Positions 1-9,524 of a stretch of 64,000 nt of DNA are shown here, one piece after another. The position numbers and the translations under genes were made by a program. The stretch lies in the NCBI GenBank assembly GCA_964560875.1, contig CAZLMW010000024.1:13200-77199 (forward strand). The letters run 5' to 3'. This stretch comes from CAZLMW01 sp964560875. GTDB lineage: Bacteria; Myxococcota_A; UBA9042. Within the stretch, counting starts at the first letter, position 1; each line of letters starts with the position of its first letter. The notes under the pieces were generated by a model. The model saw only the letters and a list, made by a program, of their open reading frames with translations, was not told the DNA's origin and did no database searches.

Positions 1-513
1 CTTGGGGTCCAGCCCGCCATAGGGGCGCTTGCGCTTGAGAACGTAGGTGTAGAAGAGCGCCGCGCCGATTTGTTCACGCAGGGGCGCGCGTCGAAGGTGC
101 AGCAGGTTGAGGTGATGCTGGTAGGCGACGACGGGATCGTTCGCGGCCTTCTTGGCCGATCGTCGGAAGTGCGACCGGACGTAGTGCACCGCCGTTGCGC
201 TCGGCGGGGTCTCAAACGAGGCTTTCCAGTTGGCGTAGCCGCACTTGGGGCAGGCCAGGACGAGGTTGGTGTACGCCCGCGTGGGTTGTTCCAGATCGGA
301 GTATCGACGCAGCGAAGACTTGCCGTCGTCCCCCACCGCGACGGTATGCCCGCCGTCGATCGGGCAGATGTAGCGGCGAGCTCCGTGGGCGGCGGCGCGC
401 GATGGTGGCGCAGCTGAGGCCTCGGCAGTCAGCAACGCCAAGGCCGCAAGCGCGACCACGGTCCGTGCCAGACGCCCGGCTCCGAGCGCTTCTTCATTTC
501 GTCTTTTTTTCAT
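1..513 (-). CDS. Secreted zinc-ribbon protein, DUF2225-like (C-terminus cut off)
   Basis: The frame runs leftward off the window edge, so only the first 171 codons are present. It begins with a lysine/arginine-rich start and a hydrophobic stretch (about residues 16-34) that looks like a signal peptide. A cysteine pattern follows: CPIDGG at residue 50 and CPKCGY at residue 88. The spacing and the CPxCGY element resemble the paired zinc knuckles of DUF2225 proteins, whose role is unknown. An in-frame ATG lies 21 bases upstream (534) with no better ribosome site, so the start is uncertain. The match is by motif only; the coding frame itself is well supported by codon use. Confidence 0.6.
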   Translation of the reverse strand, partial: MKKRRNEEALGAGRLARTVVALAALALLTAEASAAPPSRAAAHGARRYICPIDGGHTVAVGDDGKSSLRRYSDLEQPTRAYTNLVLACPKCGYANWKASFETPPSATAVHYVRSHFRRSAKKAANDPVVAYQHHLNLLHLRRAPLREQIGAALFYTYVLKRKRPYGGLDPK

Positions 514-851
514 TGCGATTTTCAGGTCTTTCATGTCGTGGCCGGGCCGGGATTGGCCCCGTTGAAACCGTCCGGCGAGGGTGGCGTTCCCGGCAGCGCT
601 CCGCAAGTCCCGGGTCGGAACGAGTCGGCGCGATTATAGAACGCCTCGCGGGTCGCACCATATTCACGTCCGTGCGAGGGCGTGCGGCGTCTGGAGTGGG
701 TCGACGAAGCCTCTGCAGGGGCGTTCGGATGTCGCAATTAGACATCACTTCTCAAACTGATACACTCGCCCGGTCACACGTATCACGCCCGGCCACCCGG
801 CCGGCATGGTTGAGCGCATCTGCCTGGCGGGCGGGTCGCTTGGGAGGAGCC
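514..851. other. Divergent intergenic region, 338 bp
   Basis: Region between the leftward zinc-ribbon gene and the rightward coiled-coil gene. An open frame continues upstream from 852 through this stretch, but its translation is Arg/Ser-rich and unlike a protein, and a strong ribosome site sits only before 852. Apart from the promoter-like pair at 739-766, I see no other feature here. Confidence 0.6.
739..766 (+). promoter_or_regulatory. Candidate sigma70-type promoter
   Basis: TAGACA (739-744; five of six matches to TTGACA), a 16-bp spacer, then TACACT (761-766; four of six matches to TATAAT). It lies in a locally AT-richer patch of an otherwise GC-rich region and is correctly placed to drive the two coiled-coil membrane genes starting at 852. 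Prediction from sequence only. Confidence 0.4.
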
Positions 852-1646
852 ATGTCGAATTGGCTAAGCGCGCCTGACGACGTCAGCGCGATGACGGATG
901 CCCAACTCAGCGCACTGCATCTGGGCATTCAAACAGACCTGCGCATACTTCGCTACGCGATCCCGCTGGTGATCCTGGTCATCATGGCTGGCTACGTCCT
1001 GCACATGCGGTCGATGGTCAACGCGGTGACGAGCGAGCAGTTCGGTGAGGCGTTCGAGAAGCGTTCCAAGTACCTGCTGCCCAAGGTTCAAGACGCCTTC
1101 ATGGAGGTCGGTGAGGAGGTGGCGCCGTCGGTCGGTGAGTCGCTCGCCAACGAAGTCGATGACCTGATGGCCAACTTCAGCGGCAAGCTCAACTCCGAGC
1201 TCGAGGGCATGAAGGCGACCCTCCCCAAGCAAATGGAAGGGCTGCTCTTGCGGCAGATGAAGGACGCGCGCGAGCGGCAGATCAAGGTCCTCAATCAGCA
1301 GTTCCCAGAGCTGAAGAACGACCCCAAGAAGATCCAAGCGCTGATGGAATCGTTCGAGATGGCGTTTTCACGCTGGGCCCAGAAGATGCTGGTAGCGCAC
1401 TTCAACCGTCACCTGCGCGACCTCGAGAATATCAAGCGCACGCTCAACGGTTTCGTCGCCAAGCAGAACCAGGCGATCAAGAAATCCGCGGATACCGCCC
1501 GCAAGGCCGGCGCCGGCGTGAAGGCAGCGGGCACACGGGTCAACCCCGAGCAGCTGCTCGGCCTCTGGCTCGAGATCATGGAAGAGTCGATCAAGGGAGA
1601 AGGTCCAGTAGACCTCCTCGACGACACCAAGAAAGGCAAGAAATAG
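852..1646 (+). CDS. Single-pass membrane coiled-coil protein (first of two paralogues)
   Basis: 264 residues. The start is the ATG at 852, preceded by GGAGGAG at good spacing. A single membrane segment spans about residues 35-50. Then come about 150 residues of charged helix with heptad character, a basic Lys/Ala stretch and a Lys-rich tail. There is no signal peptide, so the N-terminus probably faces the cytoplasm; which side carries the long helix is not clear. I do not recognise a family. The next gene has the same layout (short charged N-terminus, one membrane segment, long amphipathic helix, Lys-rich end). The pair therefore probably arose by duplication and may form a hetero-oligomer at the inner membrane. 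Confidence 0.75.
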   Translation: MSNWLSAPDDVSAMTDAQLSALHLGIQTDLRILRYAIPLVILVIMAGYVLHMRSMVNAVTSEQFGEAFEKRSKYLLPKVQDAFMEVGEEVAPSVGESLANEVDDLMANFSGKLNSELEGMKATLPKQMEGLLLRQMKDARERQIKVLNQQFPELKNDPKKIQALMESFEMAFSRWAQKMLVAHFNRHLRDLENIKRTLNGFVAKQNQAIKKSADTARKAGAGVKAAGTRVNPEQLLGLWLEIMEESIKGEGPVDLLDDTKKGKK

Positions 1647-1679
1647 GCTCGCTTCGTAGCACGGAAGAAGGTGAACACC

Positions 1680-2441
1680 ATGTCCGAAAACATCCTGCGG
1701 AGCCACCTCGAGGGCGAGGTGAAGAAGCTCCACAAAGAACGCAAAATGGGCACGATTATCGGCATCTTGTTGGTCGTCGTTGTCTTCGCATATATGACCT
1801 GGATCGACCGTCAGGTCGCCAAGTGGAGCCAGCCACAGAACCTGGTGATGGCGGCATCTGGCATCGTCGAAAGCAACCTGCCGGGCATGAAGCGGTCGAT
1901 GGCGGCGCTGATCAAGAAGCAGGCGCCCGAGGTGGCCCGCGACATCGGCAAGCAGGTCAGCCGCGAGGTGCCCAAGCTCGTGCGCAATATGATCGAGAAG
2001 ACGATCGACGACTACACGACCAAGCTGGCTACGTATGCTGTCGACAAGTACAGCGAGGCGTTCGAAGCCATCATGAAGGGAGCCCACGGCGATATCGAAC
2101 GTGCCGTGGCCGAAAACGCCGACCAGGAGCGCGTGCAGCTGTTGGTGCGGGCGATCGAAAAGCAGGTTCAGACGGCTCAGCGCAATATGAGCGGTGGCTC
2201 GCTCAAGGACGACCCGATCTTCAAGAAGCTCGAAGACAGCCACCTCGCGCTCGAGGGATTCAACAAGCGGCTGCGGGGAATGGCCCGGCAACAGGACAAG
2301 TCTGGTGACCGGCGCGAGCAGCTCACCAAGCGGTTCATCGGCACGTTCTGGCGCTACATCCAGCAGAATCGACCGGACGTCAACGCGGACGAGCCCGACG
2401 CCAAGAAGGCCAAGAAGGCCAAGAAGGCCGAGAAGAAATAG
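1680..2441 (+). CDS. Single-pass membrane coiled-coil protein (second paralogue)
   Basis: 253 residues from the ATG at 1680, with GAAGAAGG just upstream; a GTG nine bases earlier (1671) is an alternative start. A membrane helix lies at about residues 24-41. It is followed by a long amphipathic region (many Lys/Glu/Gln, few glycines) and an end built of KKAKKA-type repeats. It sits 33 bp behind its paralogue and is almost certainly co-transcribed with it. Its helix resembles membrane-anchored coiled-coil scaffolds, but no named family is recognised. The gene converges on tsaE with only 19 bp between the stops. Confidence 0.75.
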   Translation: MSENILRSHLEGEVKKLHKERKMGTIIGILLVVVVFAYMTWIDRQVAKWSQPQNLVMAASGIVESNLPGMKRSMAALIKKQAPEVARDIGKQVSREVPKLVRNMIEKTIDDYTTKLATYAVDKYSEAFEAIMKGAHGDIERAVAENADQERVQLLVRAIEKQVQTAQRNMSGGSLKDDPIFKKLEDSHLALEGFNKRLRGMARQQDKSGDRREQLTKRFIGTFWRYIQQNRPDVNADEPDAKKAKKAKKAEKK

Positions 2442-2460
2442 CCGTCTGGCGCCACGAACT

Positions 2461-2907
2461 TCAGTCGAGCTGCGACCAGCACACGAGGCGCTCTTCGCCC
2501 GTGCCGGTAAACGTCAGCCGATGAGCGGGCTGCCACATCGCGTCGCCAATCTCAGGCCATTCGACAGCGACGATGCACGCGAGGTCCTCGACGTAGTCGC
2601 CGATTCCGGTGGCCGCCACGTCCGCGCGATCGTCGATTCGGTAGAGGTCGGCGTGGACAAACAGGCGCGCGTGACCGCCTGCATTGGTGAGCTCGTGGAC
2701 GTCGATGATCGAGAATGTGGGGCTCTTGATCGCGTCGGATTCACCGCCGAGCGCGGCGAACAGGTACCGAACAAACGTCGTCTTGCCGGCGCCAAGGTCG
2801 CCGCGCAGCTCCACGACATCGCCACCACGTAGACACGGCGCGACGCGGGCGGCGAGAGATTCGGTCGCGCGCTCGTCTGGTATCGGCGCGCGGATGACCT
2901 GGGCCAT
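2461..2907 (-). CDS. tsaE: tRNA threonylcarbamoyladenosine biosynthesis ATPase TsaE
   Basis: 148 residues, a normal TsaE length. A Walker A motif GDLGAGKTT lies at residues 36-44, followed by the family-typical SPTF segment and the HADLYR and VEWPE stretches. TsaE is the ATPase of the TsaB-TsaD-TsaE complex that places t6A on tRNA position 37, in the cytoplasm. It lies 90 bp downstream of greA on the same strand and may be the last gene of the leftward group (HEAT-like gene, greA, tsaE). tsaB and tsaD are not in the window. Confidence 0.93.
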   Translation of the reverse strand: MAQVIRAPIPDERATESLAARVAPCLRGGDVVELRGDLGAGKTTFVRYLFAALGGESDAIKSPTFSIIDVHELTNAGGHARLFVHADLYRIDDRADVAATGIGDYVEDLACIVAVEWPEIGDAMWQPAHRLTFTGTGEERLVCWSQLD

Positions 2908-2997
2908 GGCGAGTCAGGTGCCGAAACGACTCGGCTACGACGCCGAATAGGGGTCGGCGTCCAGGGATTGGGGACCGGGGCGCGTTGGTGTTGTGCG

Positions 2998-3468
2998 CTA
3001 GATGAACTCGACGTCGTCGATCAGGACTGTGCGGTTGCCGTTTGGAGACTTGACGACAACTTCGTCACCGGCGGACTTGCCGATCAGCGCGCGGGCCACC
3101 GGCGAGACATACGAGATACGGCCTTCGTTCAGGTCGGCCTCGAACTCACCGACGATCTGGTACCGCACGGCCTCATCGTCGTCGTCGAGGAGCGTCACGG
3201 TCGCGCCAAATACGACGCGATCGCCGCTCAGCGTTTTCGGGTCGATGACCTGCGACGAGGCGATCAGCGACTCGACGTGTTTGATGTGGCCAGCGATATG
3301 GCTCTGGCGCTCTTTGGCGGCGTGATACTCGGCGTTCTCTTTGAGATCGCCGTGCGCGCGGGCTTCCTCGATATCGCGCACGTTCTGCGGGCGCTCGACT
3401 TCTCTGAGCTGGCGAAGACGGGCGTGCAACGCAACGAGGCCGCCGGGGGTCATCGGGGTGGTGGACAT
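2998..3468 (-). CDS. greA: Transcription elongation factor GreA
   Basis: 156 residues from the ATG at 3468, chosen because GGAGAT lies six bases upstream; a longer frame starting at 3492 lacks such a site. The N-terminal coiled coil carries the GreA signature (ARAHGDLKENAEYHAAKE) with the acidic tip that enters the RNA polymerase secondary channel to stimulate cleavage of backtracked RNA. The C-terminal FKBP-like domain ends with SPVARALIGK and GDEV segments. The length matches the family (about 158). It is 57 bp downstream of the HEAT-like gene. Confidence 0.95.
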   Translation of the reverse strand: MSTTPMTPGGLVALHARLRQLREVERPQNVRDIEEARAHGDLKENAEYHAAKERQSHIAGHIKHVESLIASSQVIDPKTLSGDRVVFGATVTLLDDDDEAVRYQIVGEFEADLNEGRISYVSPVARALIGKSAGDEVVVKSPNGNRTVLIDDVEFI

Positions 3469-3525
3469 GAAATCTCCACGGCCGCCGCCCATCGGGCGCG
3501 GCAGAGGGTTGAGGGCGCCGTCGAT

Positions 3526-4254
3526 TCAGACCTTGTGCGCGATTCGATAGGTGTTGTCGATCTTGTAGAGCTCGCCGAGCGCGGGGCCCAGCTGTTCCGC
3601 CCATCGCTTGAACTCAAAGCCATGTTCCACGGCGAGCTCGGCGGCGAGGGCTTTGACGCGTTGGGTTTCTTCCGGGTCGATCAGGCGCGCTGCGAAGTGC
3701 TCGGTGACCTCTTCGGCGGGGTAGCCAGCCAATCCGTCCAAGGCATAGAACCGGATCTCATCGGAACGACTCGCCAGCAGCCCAACGAGGGTCGCGCGGA
3801 CGCGCTCGTGTCGGAAATCACGCAGGTTGGAGACGATCTCTCGAAGGCGCTCAAGCCCGTCGTGATAGCCTGGATCGCAGTCTTCGATGACCGAGAGCAG
3901 CGTATCCACGGCAACCTCGTCCCCAGCGATGCCGCGAAGCGCACGCAGCGGGAAATACACGGAGTTGTGCGTGCTGATGAAGTCGATGATTGGCTGCGAC
4001 GCCACGTCGCCGGCGCGCGTCAAGAGTTCGTAGCAGTAGGTCTTCTCTTCTTCGTCGACCGTTGGGCCGTTGACGCGAATAGTGAAGCGTTCGAGCAGCG
4101 CGGTGTAGGCCTCGGGCGTGGCCATCTTCGCGAGCTCGTCCATCGCCAGGTAGCGCTCGTGGCTTTGACGGTAGGCGTCGGTGAGGCGCTTGCGGTGCTT
4201 TTCGATCTGTTTGCGCGGATCGCCGCCGCCTGTCAGGAAGTCGAAGAGTCCCAC
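3526..4254 (-). CDS. HEAT-repeat-like protein of unknown function
   Basis: About 242 residues from a GTG at 4254, giving the N-terminus MGLFDFLTGG. The open frame extends upstream to 4581, but that part is Arg/Pro-rich and has no likeness to a protein. The body is all-helical, with HEAT-like units (ALRGIAGDEVAVDTLL, ALDGLAGYPAEEVTEHF) and acidic loops. MGLFDFL-type HEAT proteins next to housekeeping genes are common in Myxococcota. They are thought to be cytoplasmic binding scaffolds; the partner here is unknown. It is probably the first gene of the leftward group with greA and tsaE. The start is uncertain because the upstream ribosome site is weak. Confidence 0.7.
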   Translation of the reverse strand: MGLFDFLTGGGDPRKQIEKHRKRLTDAYRQSHERYLAMDELAKMATPEAYTALLERFTIRVNGPTVDEEEKTYCYELLTRAGDVASQPIIDFISTHNSVYFPLRALRGIAGDEVAVDTLLSVIEDCDPGYHDGLERLREIVSNLRDFRHERVRATLVGLLASRSDEIRFYALDGLAGYPAEEVTEHFAARLIDPEETQRVKALAAELAVEHGFEFKRWAEQLGPALGELYKIDNTYRIAHKV

Positions 4255-4477
4255 GGATTGCCCCACAATGGCCGCGGTCCGTCGAAGAGACCGGGCGTCG
4301 ATGCGTTGACCATGTGCGCGTCGTGGCGTGTCCGCGCCGCGTTGCTGGTCGGGTGAGAGCGCCCTTGTTGGCTCCGGAGAGCTTTGACCAGGGCTGCCGC
4401 GCCGAGGCGCGAGCCTGCAGCCGGCTTGATGAATCGCACCAACCCCGTTTGCAGGCGCGCGAACATAGCAGACGAAG

Positions 4478-5131
4478 ATGACCCGATCCACAACAACGTC
4501 GATGGTTTGCAGGGGCATTGCGGCGCCCCTGGCGGCGGCCTGTCTGGGCGTCTTGATGACGGTCGGATGCGGCGGTCCCACGGCCCATCGAGGTCAGGGT
4601 GGGGGCGGGTATAGCGGGCCCGAAACAGACGCGGTCGAGCCCATCTCAGCCTCTGCGGTTGAGGCGGTCGGCGGCCGCAGGGTGCGGCGCATGAAGATGA
4701 CAAAGAAGCGCGCCCGCCGATGCGCGTCGATCCGACCTGCCATCGAGGCCGGGGCTCGTAAGGCCGGTGTGGACGGCACGCTGATGCTGGCCGTTGCGTG
4801 GGTTGAGAGCGGCTTTTCGGCGAGAGCGCGGTCGGGCGCTGGTGCGATCGGCGTGATGCAGCTCTTGCGCCGAACCTCGCGGGCGTTCGGCTGTGACGAT
4901 CCCACAAACGTCCGTTGCGCGGCGTTTGCGGCGTCGCGCCTCTATGCACGTTTAATGGTCCGTTTTGACGGTGCGCACGTCTACGCTTTGTGCGCCTACA
5001 ACGCCGGAGCTGGACGCATCCGCAAGTCGTTCAGTGGCGGCGAGCTGCCGTTTAACCGGAGCTATGCGGATCGCGTGTTGTGGGCACGAGACCGGCTCGC
5101 GACGCACGGGTGTACGGCGGACGCTCGATGA
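4478..5131 (+). CDS. Lytic transglycosylase (SLT domain), probable lipoprotein
   Basis: 217 residues. A hydrophobic leader ends at a cysteine (residue 31, context MTVGC), suggesting lipidation, although the residue at -3 is not ideal. A low-complexity Gly linker leads to a Slt-type domain: the catalytic glutamate is E110 in AVAWVESGF, followed by GAIGVMQL and AYNAGAGRI, the usual GLMQ and AYNAG motifs. It should cleave the MurNAc-GlcNAc bond of peptidoglycan in the periplasm to form a 1,6-anhydro end. It is divergent from the HEAT-like gene and convergent with rpoZ. Standalone Slt lipoproteins of this size are common in Gram-negative bacteria. Confidence 0.85.
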   Translation: MTRSTTTSMVCRGIAAPLAAACLGVLMTVGCGGPTAHRGQGGGGYSGPETDAVEPISASAVEAVGGRRVRRMKMTKKRARRCASIRPAIEAGARKAGVDGTLMLAVAWVESGFSARARSGAGAIGVMQLLRRTSRAFGCDDPTNVRCAAFAASRLYARLMVRFDGAHVYALCAYNAGAGRIRKSFSGGELPFNRSYADRVLWARDRLATHGCTADAR

Positions 5132-5191
5132 GATCGAACGAACAAAAGTGTCGGGTTGTTTGGGGCGCCAATCAGACGCGTTGGCTGCGTC

Positions 5192-5410
5192 TCAGCGCTC
5201 GTGGCGCTCGATCAGCGGCGCGACGGCCTGGTCGAAGGAGAGGTGACCATGGGCGGCTTCGCGGAGCGCGGTGACGCACTCTTTGTTCTTGCTCTCGATC
5301 GTGGGCGCCTCACCCTCGCGCAGCTGACGGGCGCGCTTGGCCGCCAACATCACCAGCGCGAAACGATTGGGGACGTTGTCGAGGCAGTCTTCGATCGTGA
5401 TGCGGGCCAT
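5192..5410 (-). CDS. rpoZ: RNA polymerase omega subunit
   Basis: 72 residues from the ATG at 5410, chosen over an ATG two codons upstream because GGAG lies at good spacing. It begins MARITIEDCL, followed by NRFALVMLAAKRARQL, the hallmark helix of omega. Omega binds the beta-prime subunit and aids RNA polymerase assembly. The usual partner gene gmk is not next to it, and it seems to be transcribed alone. The short length is normal. Confidence 0.93.
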   Translation of the reverse strand: MARITIEDCLDNVPNRFALVMLAAKRARQLREGEAPTIESKNKECVTALREAAHGHLSFDQAVAPLIERHER

Positions 5411-5794
5411 GTGCAACTCCGGCGCTCAAGAGGCGCGGGATTGTATGCATCTGTCTTCGCGAGTCAATGCTTCTTTGGGGCGGCCTGGGGCGGCCTCAGG
5501 TTCGATCGGGGTTCGCGGGGCGCGAGGGTCCTTGTGAGGGTGTGAGTTCGGGTTCGGGTTCGGGTTTGGGTGGCTCGGACTCGGCCCATCGCTCAATCAG
5601 CGACTTCCAATCGGGCCTGTGGGGCGGCCGGGCGGCCCGCACGCCAGAGTCCGCGCGGTCGTGACCGGCATACCCGGACTGCGACGCGACCGGTCGCCGT
5701 AATGTGCTCAGCAGGGGTCGGTCTGGCGAACGTCGGTCGTTTGCCACCCCCATGGCCTTGCCGTAACCTAGCGGCGATCTTGGCGGGGGGATCT
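5411..5794. other. Divergent intergenic region, 384 bp
   Basis: Region between rpoZ and the first kinase gene. It contains a short hexamer repeat (5547-5570). A leftward open frame of 85 codons (5496-5753) ends in a Pro-Glu repeat caused by that hexamer. Its start has only a weak AAGG upstream and it has no homologue I recognise. I treat it as probably non-coding, though a small gene cannot be excluded. No clear promoter was found. Confidence 0.45.
5547..5570 (+). repeat. Hexamer tandem repeat (TTCGGG x3 + TTTGGG)
   Basis: Four back-to-back six-base units, three identical and the last with one change. Short G-rich direct repeats like this can slip in length and, with four GGG tracts in a row, could also fold as a two-layer or three-layer G-quadruplex on the + strand. 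It lies about 225 bp upstream of the kinase start and 137 bp upstream of rpoZ. Confidence 0.8.
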
Positions 5795-7675
<1,881 letters not shown>

Positions 7676-7716
7676 CCCGCGGCGGTTGATGCGACCCCTG
7701 TTCGTCCAGGCTCCAA

Positions 7717-8397
7717 TCAGCTTCCAGCGACAAAACGGCGACCCGCCGCAACCAGGCCGACCTTGGCGACCGCGCCGCGCAACCACGCGGACGCTTCATC
7801 CGTGCCCCCAAGCGCCTTCACCACGAGGTCCCAGTTCCGCTTGGCGATATAGACCGGGCGCCCCTTCACTTGCTTGCCGACCGGTGTGCGCGTGGTCGCG
7901 TCGATCAGGGCCACCGAAAGGTCGACCGTCGTCAACTTGACCGGAAAGATCGCAAAACCGCGCTGGATCTTGATGAGTCGCTCGTCCGACTCGAGCCAGA
8001 TTCGCCCGTGATCAGCGGCCCGCAGCGTCATCCAACCAACAGCGCCCAGGAACGCAAAAGCGACGAGCGCGTCGTCGTACGAGCCGGTCTTGATGAGGTC
8101 GATAACGCTGTACCAGGGCAAAAAGATGATGGCCATCGCGAGCAGTTTTCGAAGGAAGGCCGAGAATCGCCCGGTACGGATCAGGATTTCACGGCCGGCC
8201 AAGGCGTCGTACAGCCCCGACAGGATGCTGGTGGACATCGCGACGATCACGGTCATCGCCGTGAAGACGAGCGCCCACGTGACGGCTTCGCGCAGGTCTT
8301 CGGTCGGCGCGCGGGCCCCGGGGTCCATCGCCGCGATCAAGCTGTCCGGGATGCGCCGCGCAAATCGGGCCAGGGGTTGCCATTGGGTGGACGCCAT
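7717..8397 (-). CDS. Integral membrane protein of unknown function
   Basis: 226 residues with three likely membrane helices (about 40-60, 83-103 and 108-126). A C-terminal cytoplasmic domain follows, rich in beta-strand residues (GRPVYIAKRNWDLVVKAL), possibly a PH-like fold as in bacterial bPH domains; this is a guess. It starts only six bases after the stop of the pentapeptide-repeat channel, so the two genes are very likely translated together, and the protein may be an accessory subunit or partner of that channel. No family is recognised. Confidence 0.7.
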   Translation of the reverse strand: MASTQWQPLARFARRIPDSLIAAMDPGARAPTEDLREAVTWALVFTAMTVIVAMSTSILSGLYDALAGREILIRTGRFSAFLRKLLAMAIIFLPWYSVIDLIKTGSYDDALVAFAFLGAVGWMTLRAADHGRIWLESDERLIKIQRGFAIFPVKLTTVDLSVALIDATTRTPVGKQVKGRPVYIAKRNWDLVVKALGGTDEASAWLRGAVAKVGLVAAGRRFVAGS

Positions 8398-8403
8398 CAG
8401 CCG

Positions 8404-9366
8404 CTACCGCGTCATCCGACGACAGAAGACAAAAACGAACAACGAGATTGAAAACACCCCCAGCAAAGCTTCGGCAGCCGCGAAGAACCGCGCGATGCCG
8501 ACGGGGGTGATCTCTCCGTACCCGAGACTCGTAAAGGTGACGACCGAAAAATACAAGCAAGTCGACAAGTTATTGGTGTCGCCGTCGGGCACATTCAGCG
8601 TGCACATCGTATAAATCAGCGCAAACCCGAAGATGATGATGAAGAAGAGGCCCGCGGTTCGTTTCGGTTCCTCGCCGTAGCCGCACGTCGCCCACAGCGT
8701 CCACCACCAGACGCGATCGACCCAGCTGCCCGTGACACGCTTGAGGTCACATTCGCGCACCCAGAACGCGCCCGCCGTGTCGAACTGGCCGTTGGTCGTG
8801 TACAGCTCTTTGAACATCGAGAAGACCTGGCCGGCTTTCGCGAGGTCCTTGTGTTGGCCGCTTTCGTACGGGTTGCTCAGGCCCACGCGTCGCAGCGAGC
8901 CGATTTTCACGCCGTCGAGGATCGCCTCAGCCCAGCGTGCGTTAACGACAGTGGCGCGGCGGAGGTCGACCTTGTCGAAGATAGCGCTCTCGAAATTGGC
9001 CTTGTCCAGCGTGGAGAAATCGAAGCCGACGCGGTCAAAGCGGGCGTTGTAGAAGTTAACGCCCGTCAGGTCGGAATGCTGCAGGTTCTTGACCGACAGC
9101 ATCAGTCCCGAGAGGTCCGCGCCGACCAGGAAGAGGTCGCGAATCCGGATGACGCCCAGCGACGCGAGCTTGCGGAAGGCGTCGTGTAGGGCGGCCTTCT
9201 CGACTTCGTTGCCGACACCCTTGCTGACACGTCGCGTGTGAAGAATGCAGAGATCGTGCCCGAATTCGGCTTCGAGCTTGCATTCAGCGTTGGCACATTT
9301 GGCCGTGGCTGGCGCGCCGCCGATGGTTGTCTTGTCGGCGTTGGGGTTGCTGGCGGCGGGTGGCAC
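8404..9366 (-). CDS. Pentapeptide-repeat protein fused to a two-TM potassium-type channel
   Basis: 320 residues. The N-terminal part has a small Cys/His cluster (CANAECKLE, CILH). Pentapeptide-type units (LVGADLSGLMLS, LQHSDLTGVNF, LDKANFESAIF, VDLRRATVVNA) at about 80-150 should form a short right-handed beta-helix. The C-terminal part has two membrane helices (about 235-255 and 293-315) flanking a pore with the filter SLGYGE, a variant of the potassium signature TVGYGD. Ion_trans_2 channels with TSLGYGE/D filters are known. The soluble beta-helix probably lies in the cytoplasm and may gate or position the pore. It is upstream of, and coupled to, the membrane gene ending at 7717. Confidence 0.82.
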   Translation of the reverse strand: MPPAASNPNADKTTIGGAPATAKCANAECKLEAEFGHDLCILHTRRVSKGVGNEVEKAALHDAFRKLASLGVIRIRDLFLVGADLSGLMLSVKNLQHSDLTGVNFYNARFDRVGFDFSTLDKANFESAIFDKVDLRRATVVNARWAEAILDGVKIGSLRRVGLSNPYESGQHKDLAKAGQVFSMFKELYTTNGQFDTAGAFWVRECDLKRVTGSWVDRVWWWTLWATCGYGEEPKRTAGLFFIIIFGFALIYTMCTLNVPDGDTNNLSTCLYFSVVTFTSLGYGEITPVGIARFFAAAEALLGVFSISLFVFVFCRRMTR

Positions 9367-9524
9367 GACGGTTTCATCCTTTGGAGTCCCCGCGATGGTA
9401 GGCGACCGACACCAACGCTATCAACGGGGGGCGTGCAGCGGCGATTGCCGGGATCAACCTCAGGGTCTAATCTGCGCCACCCTTGGCGGGCCCGACCGGT
9501 CCGCATTCGACGCAGGAGGAGCCC

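Noticed and set aside
195..851. Upstream extension of the open frame ending at 1646
   Set aside because: The part before 852 is Arg/Ser/Gly-rich shadow of the opposite gene and has no protein character. A strong ribosome site marks the start at 852.
2968..4356. 462-codon open frame on the + strand
   Set aside because: It lies antisense to greA and the HEAT-like gene, which have clear family motifs. Long antisense frames are expected at this GC content.
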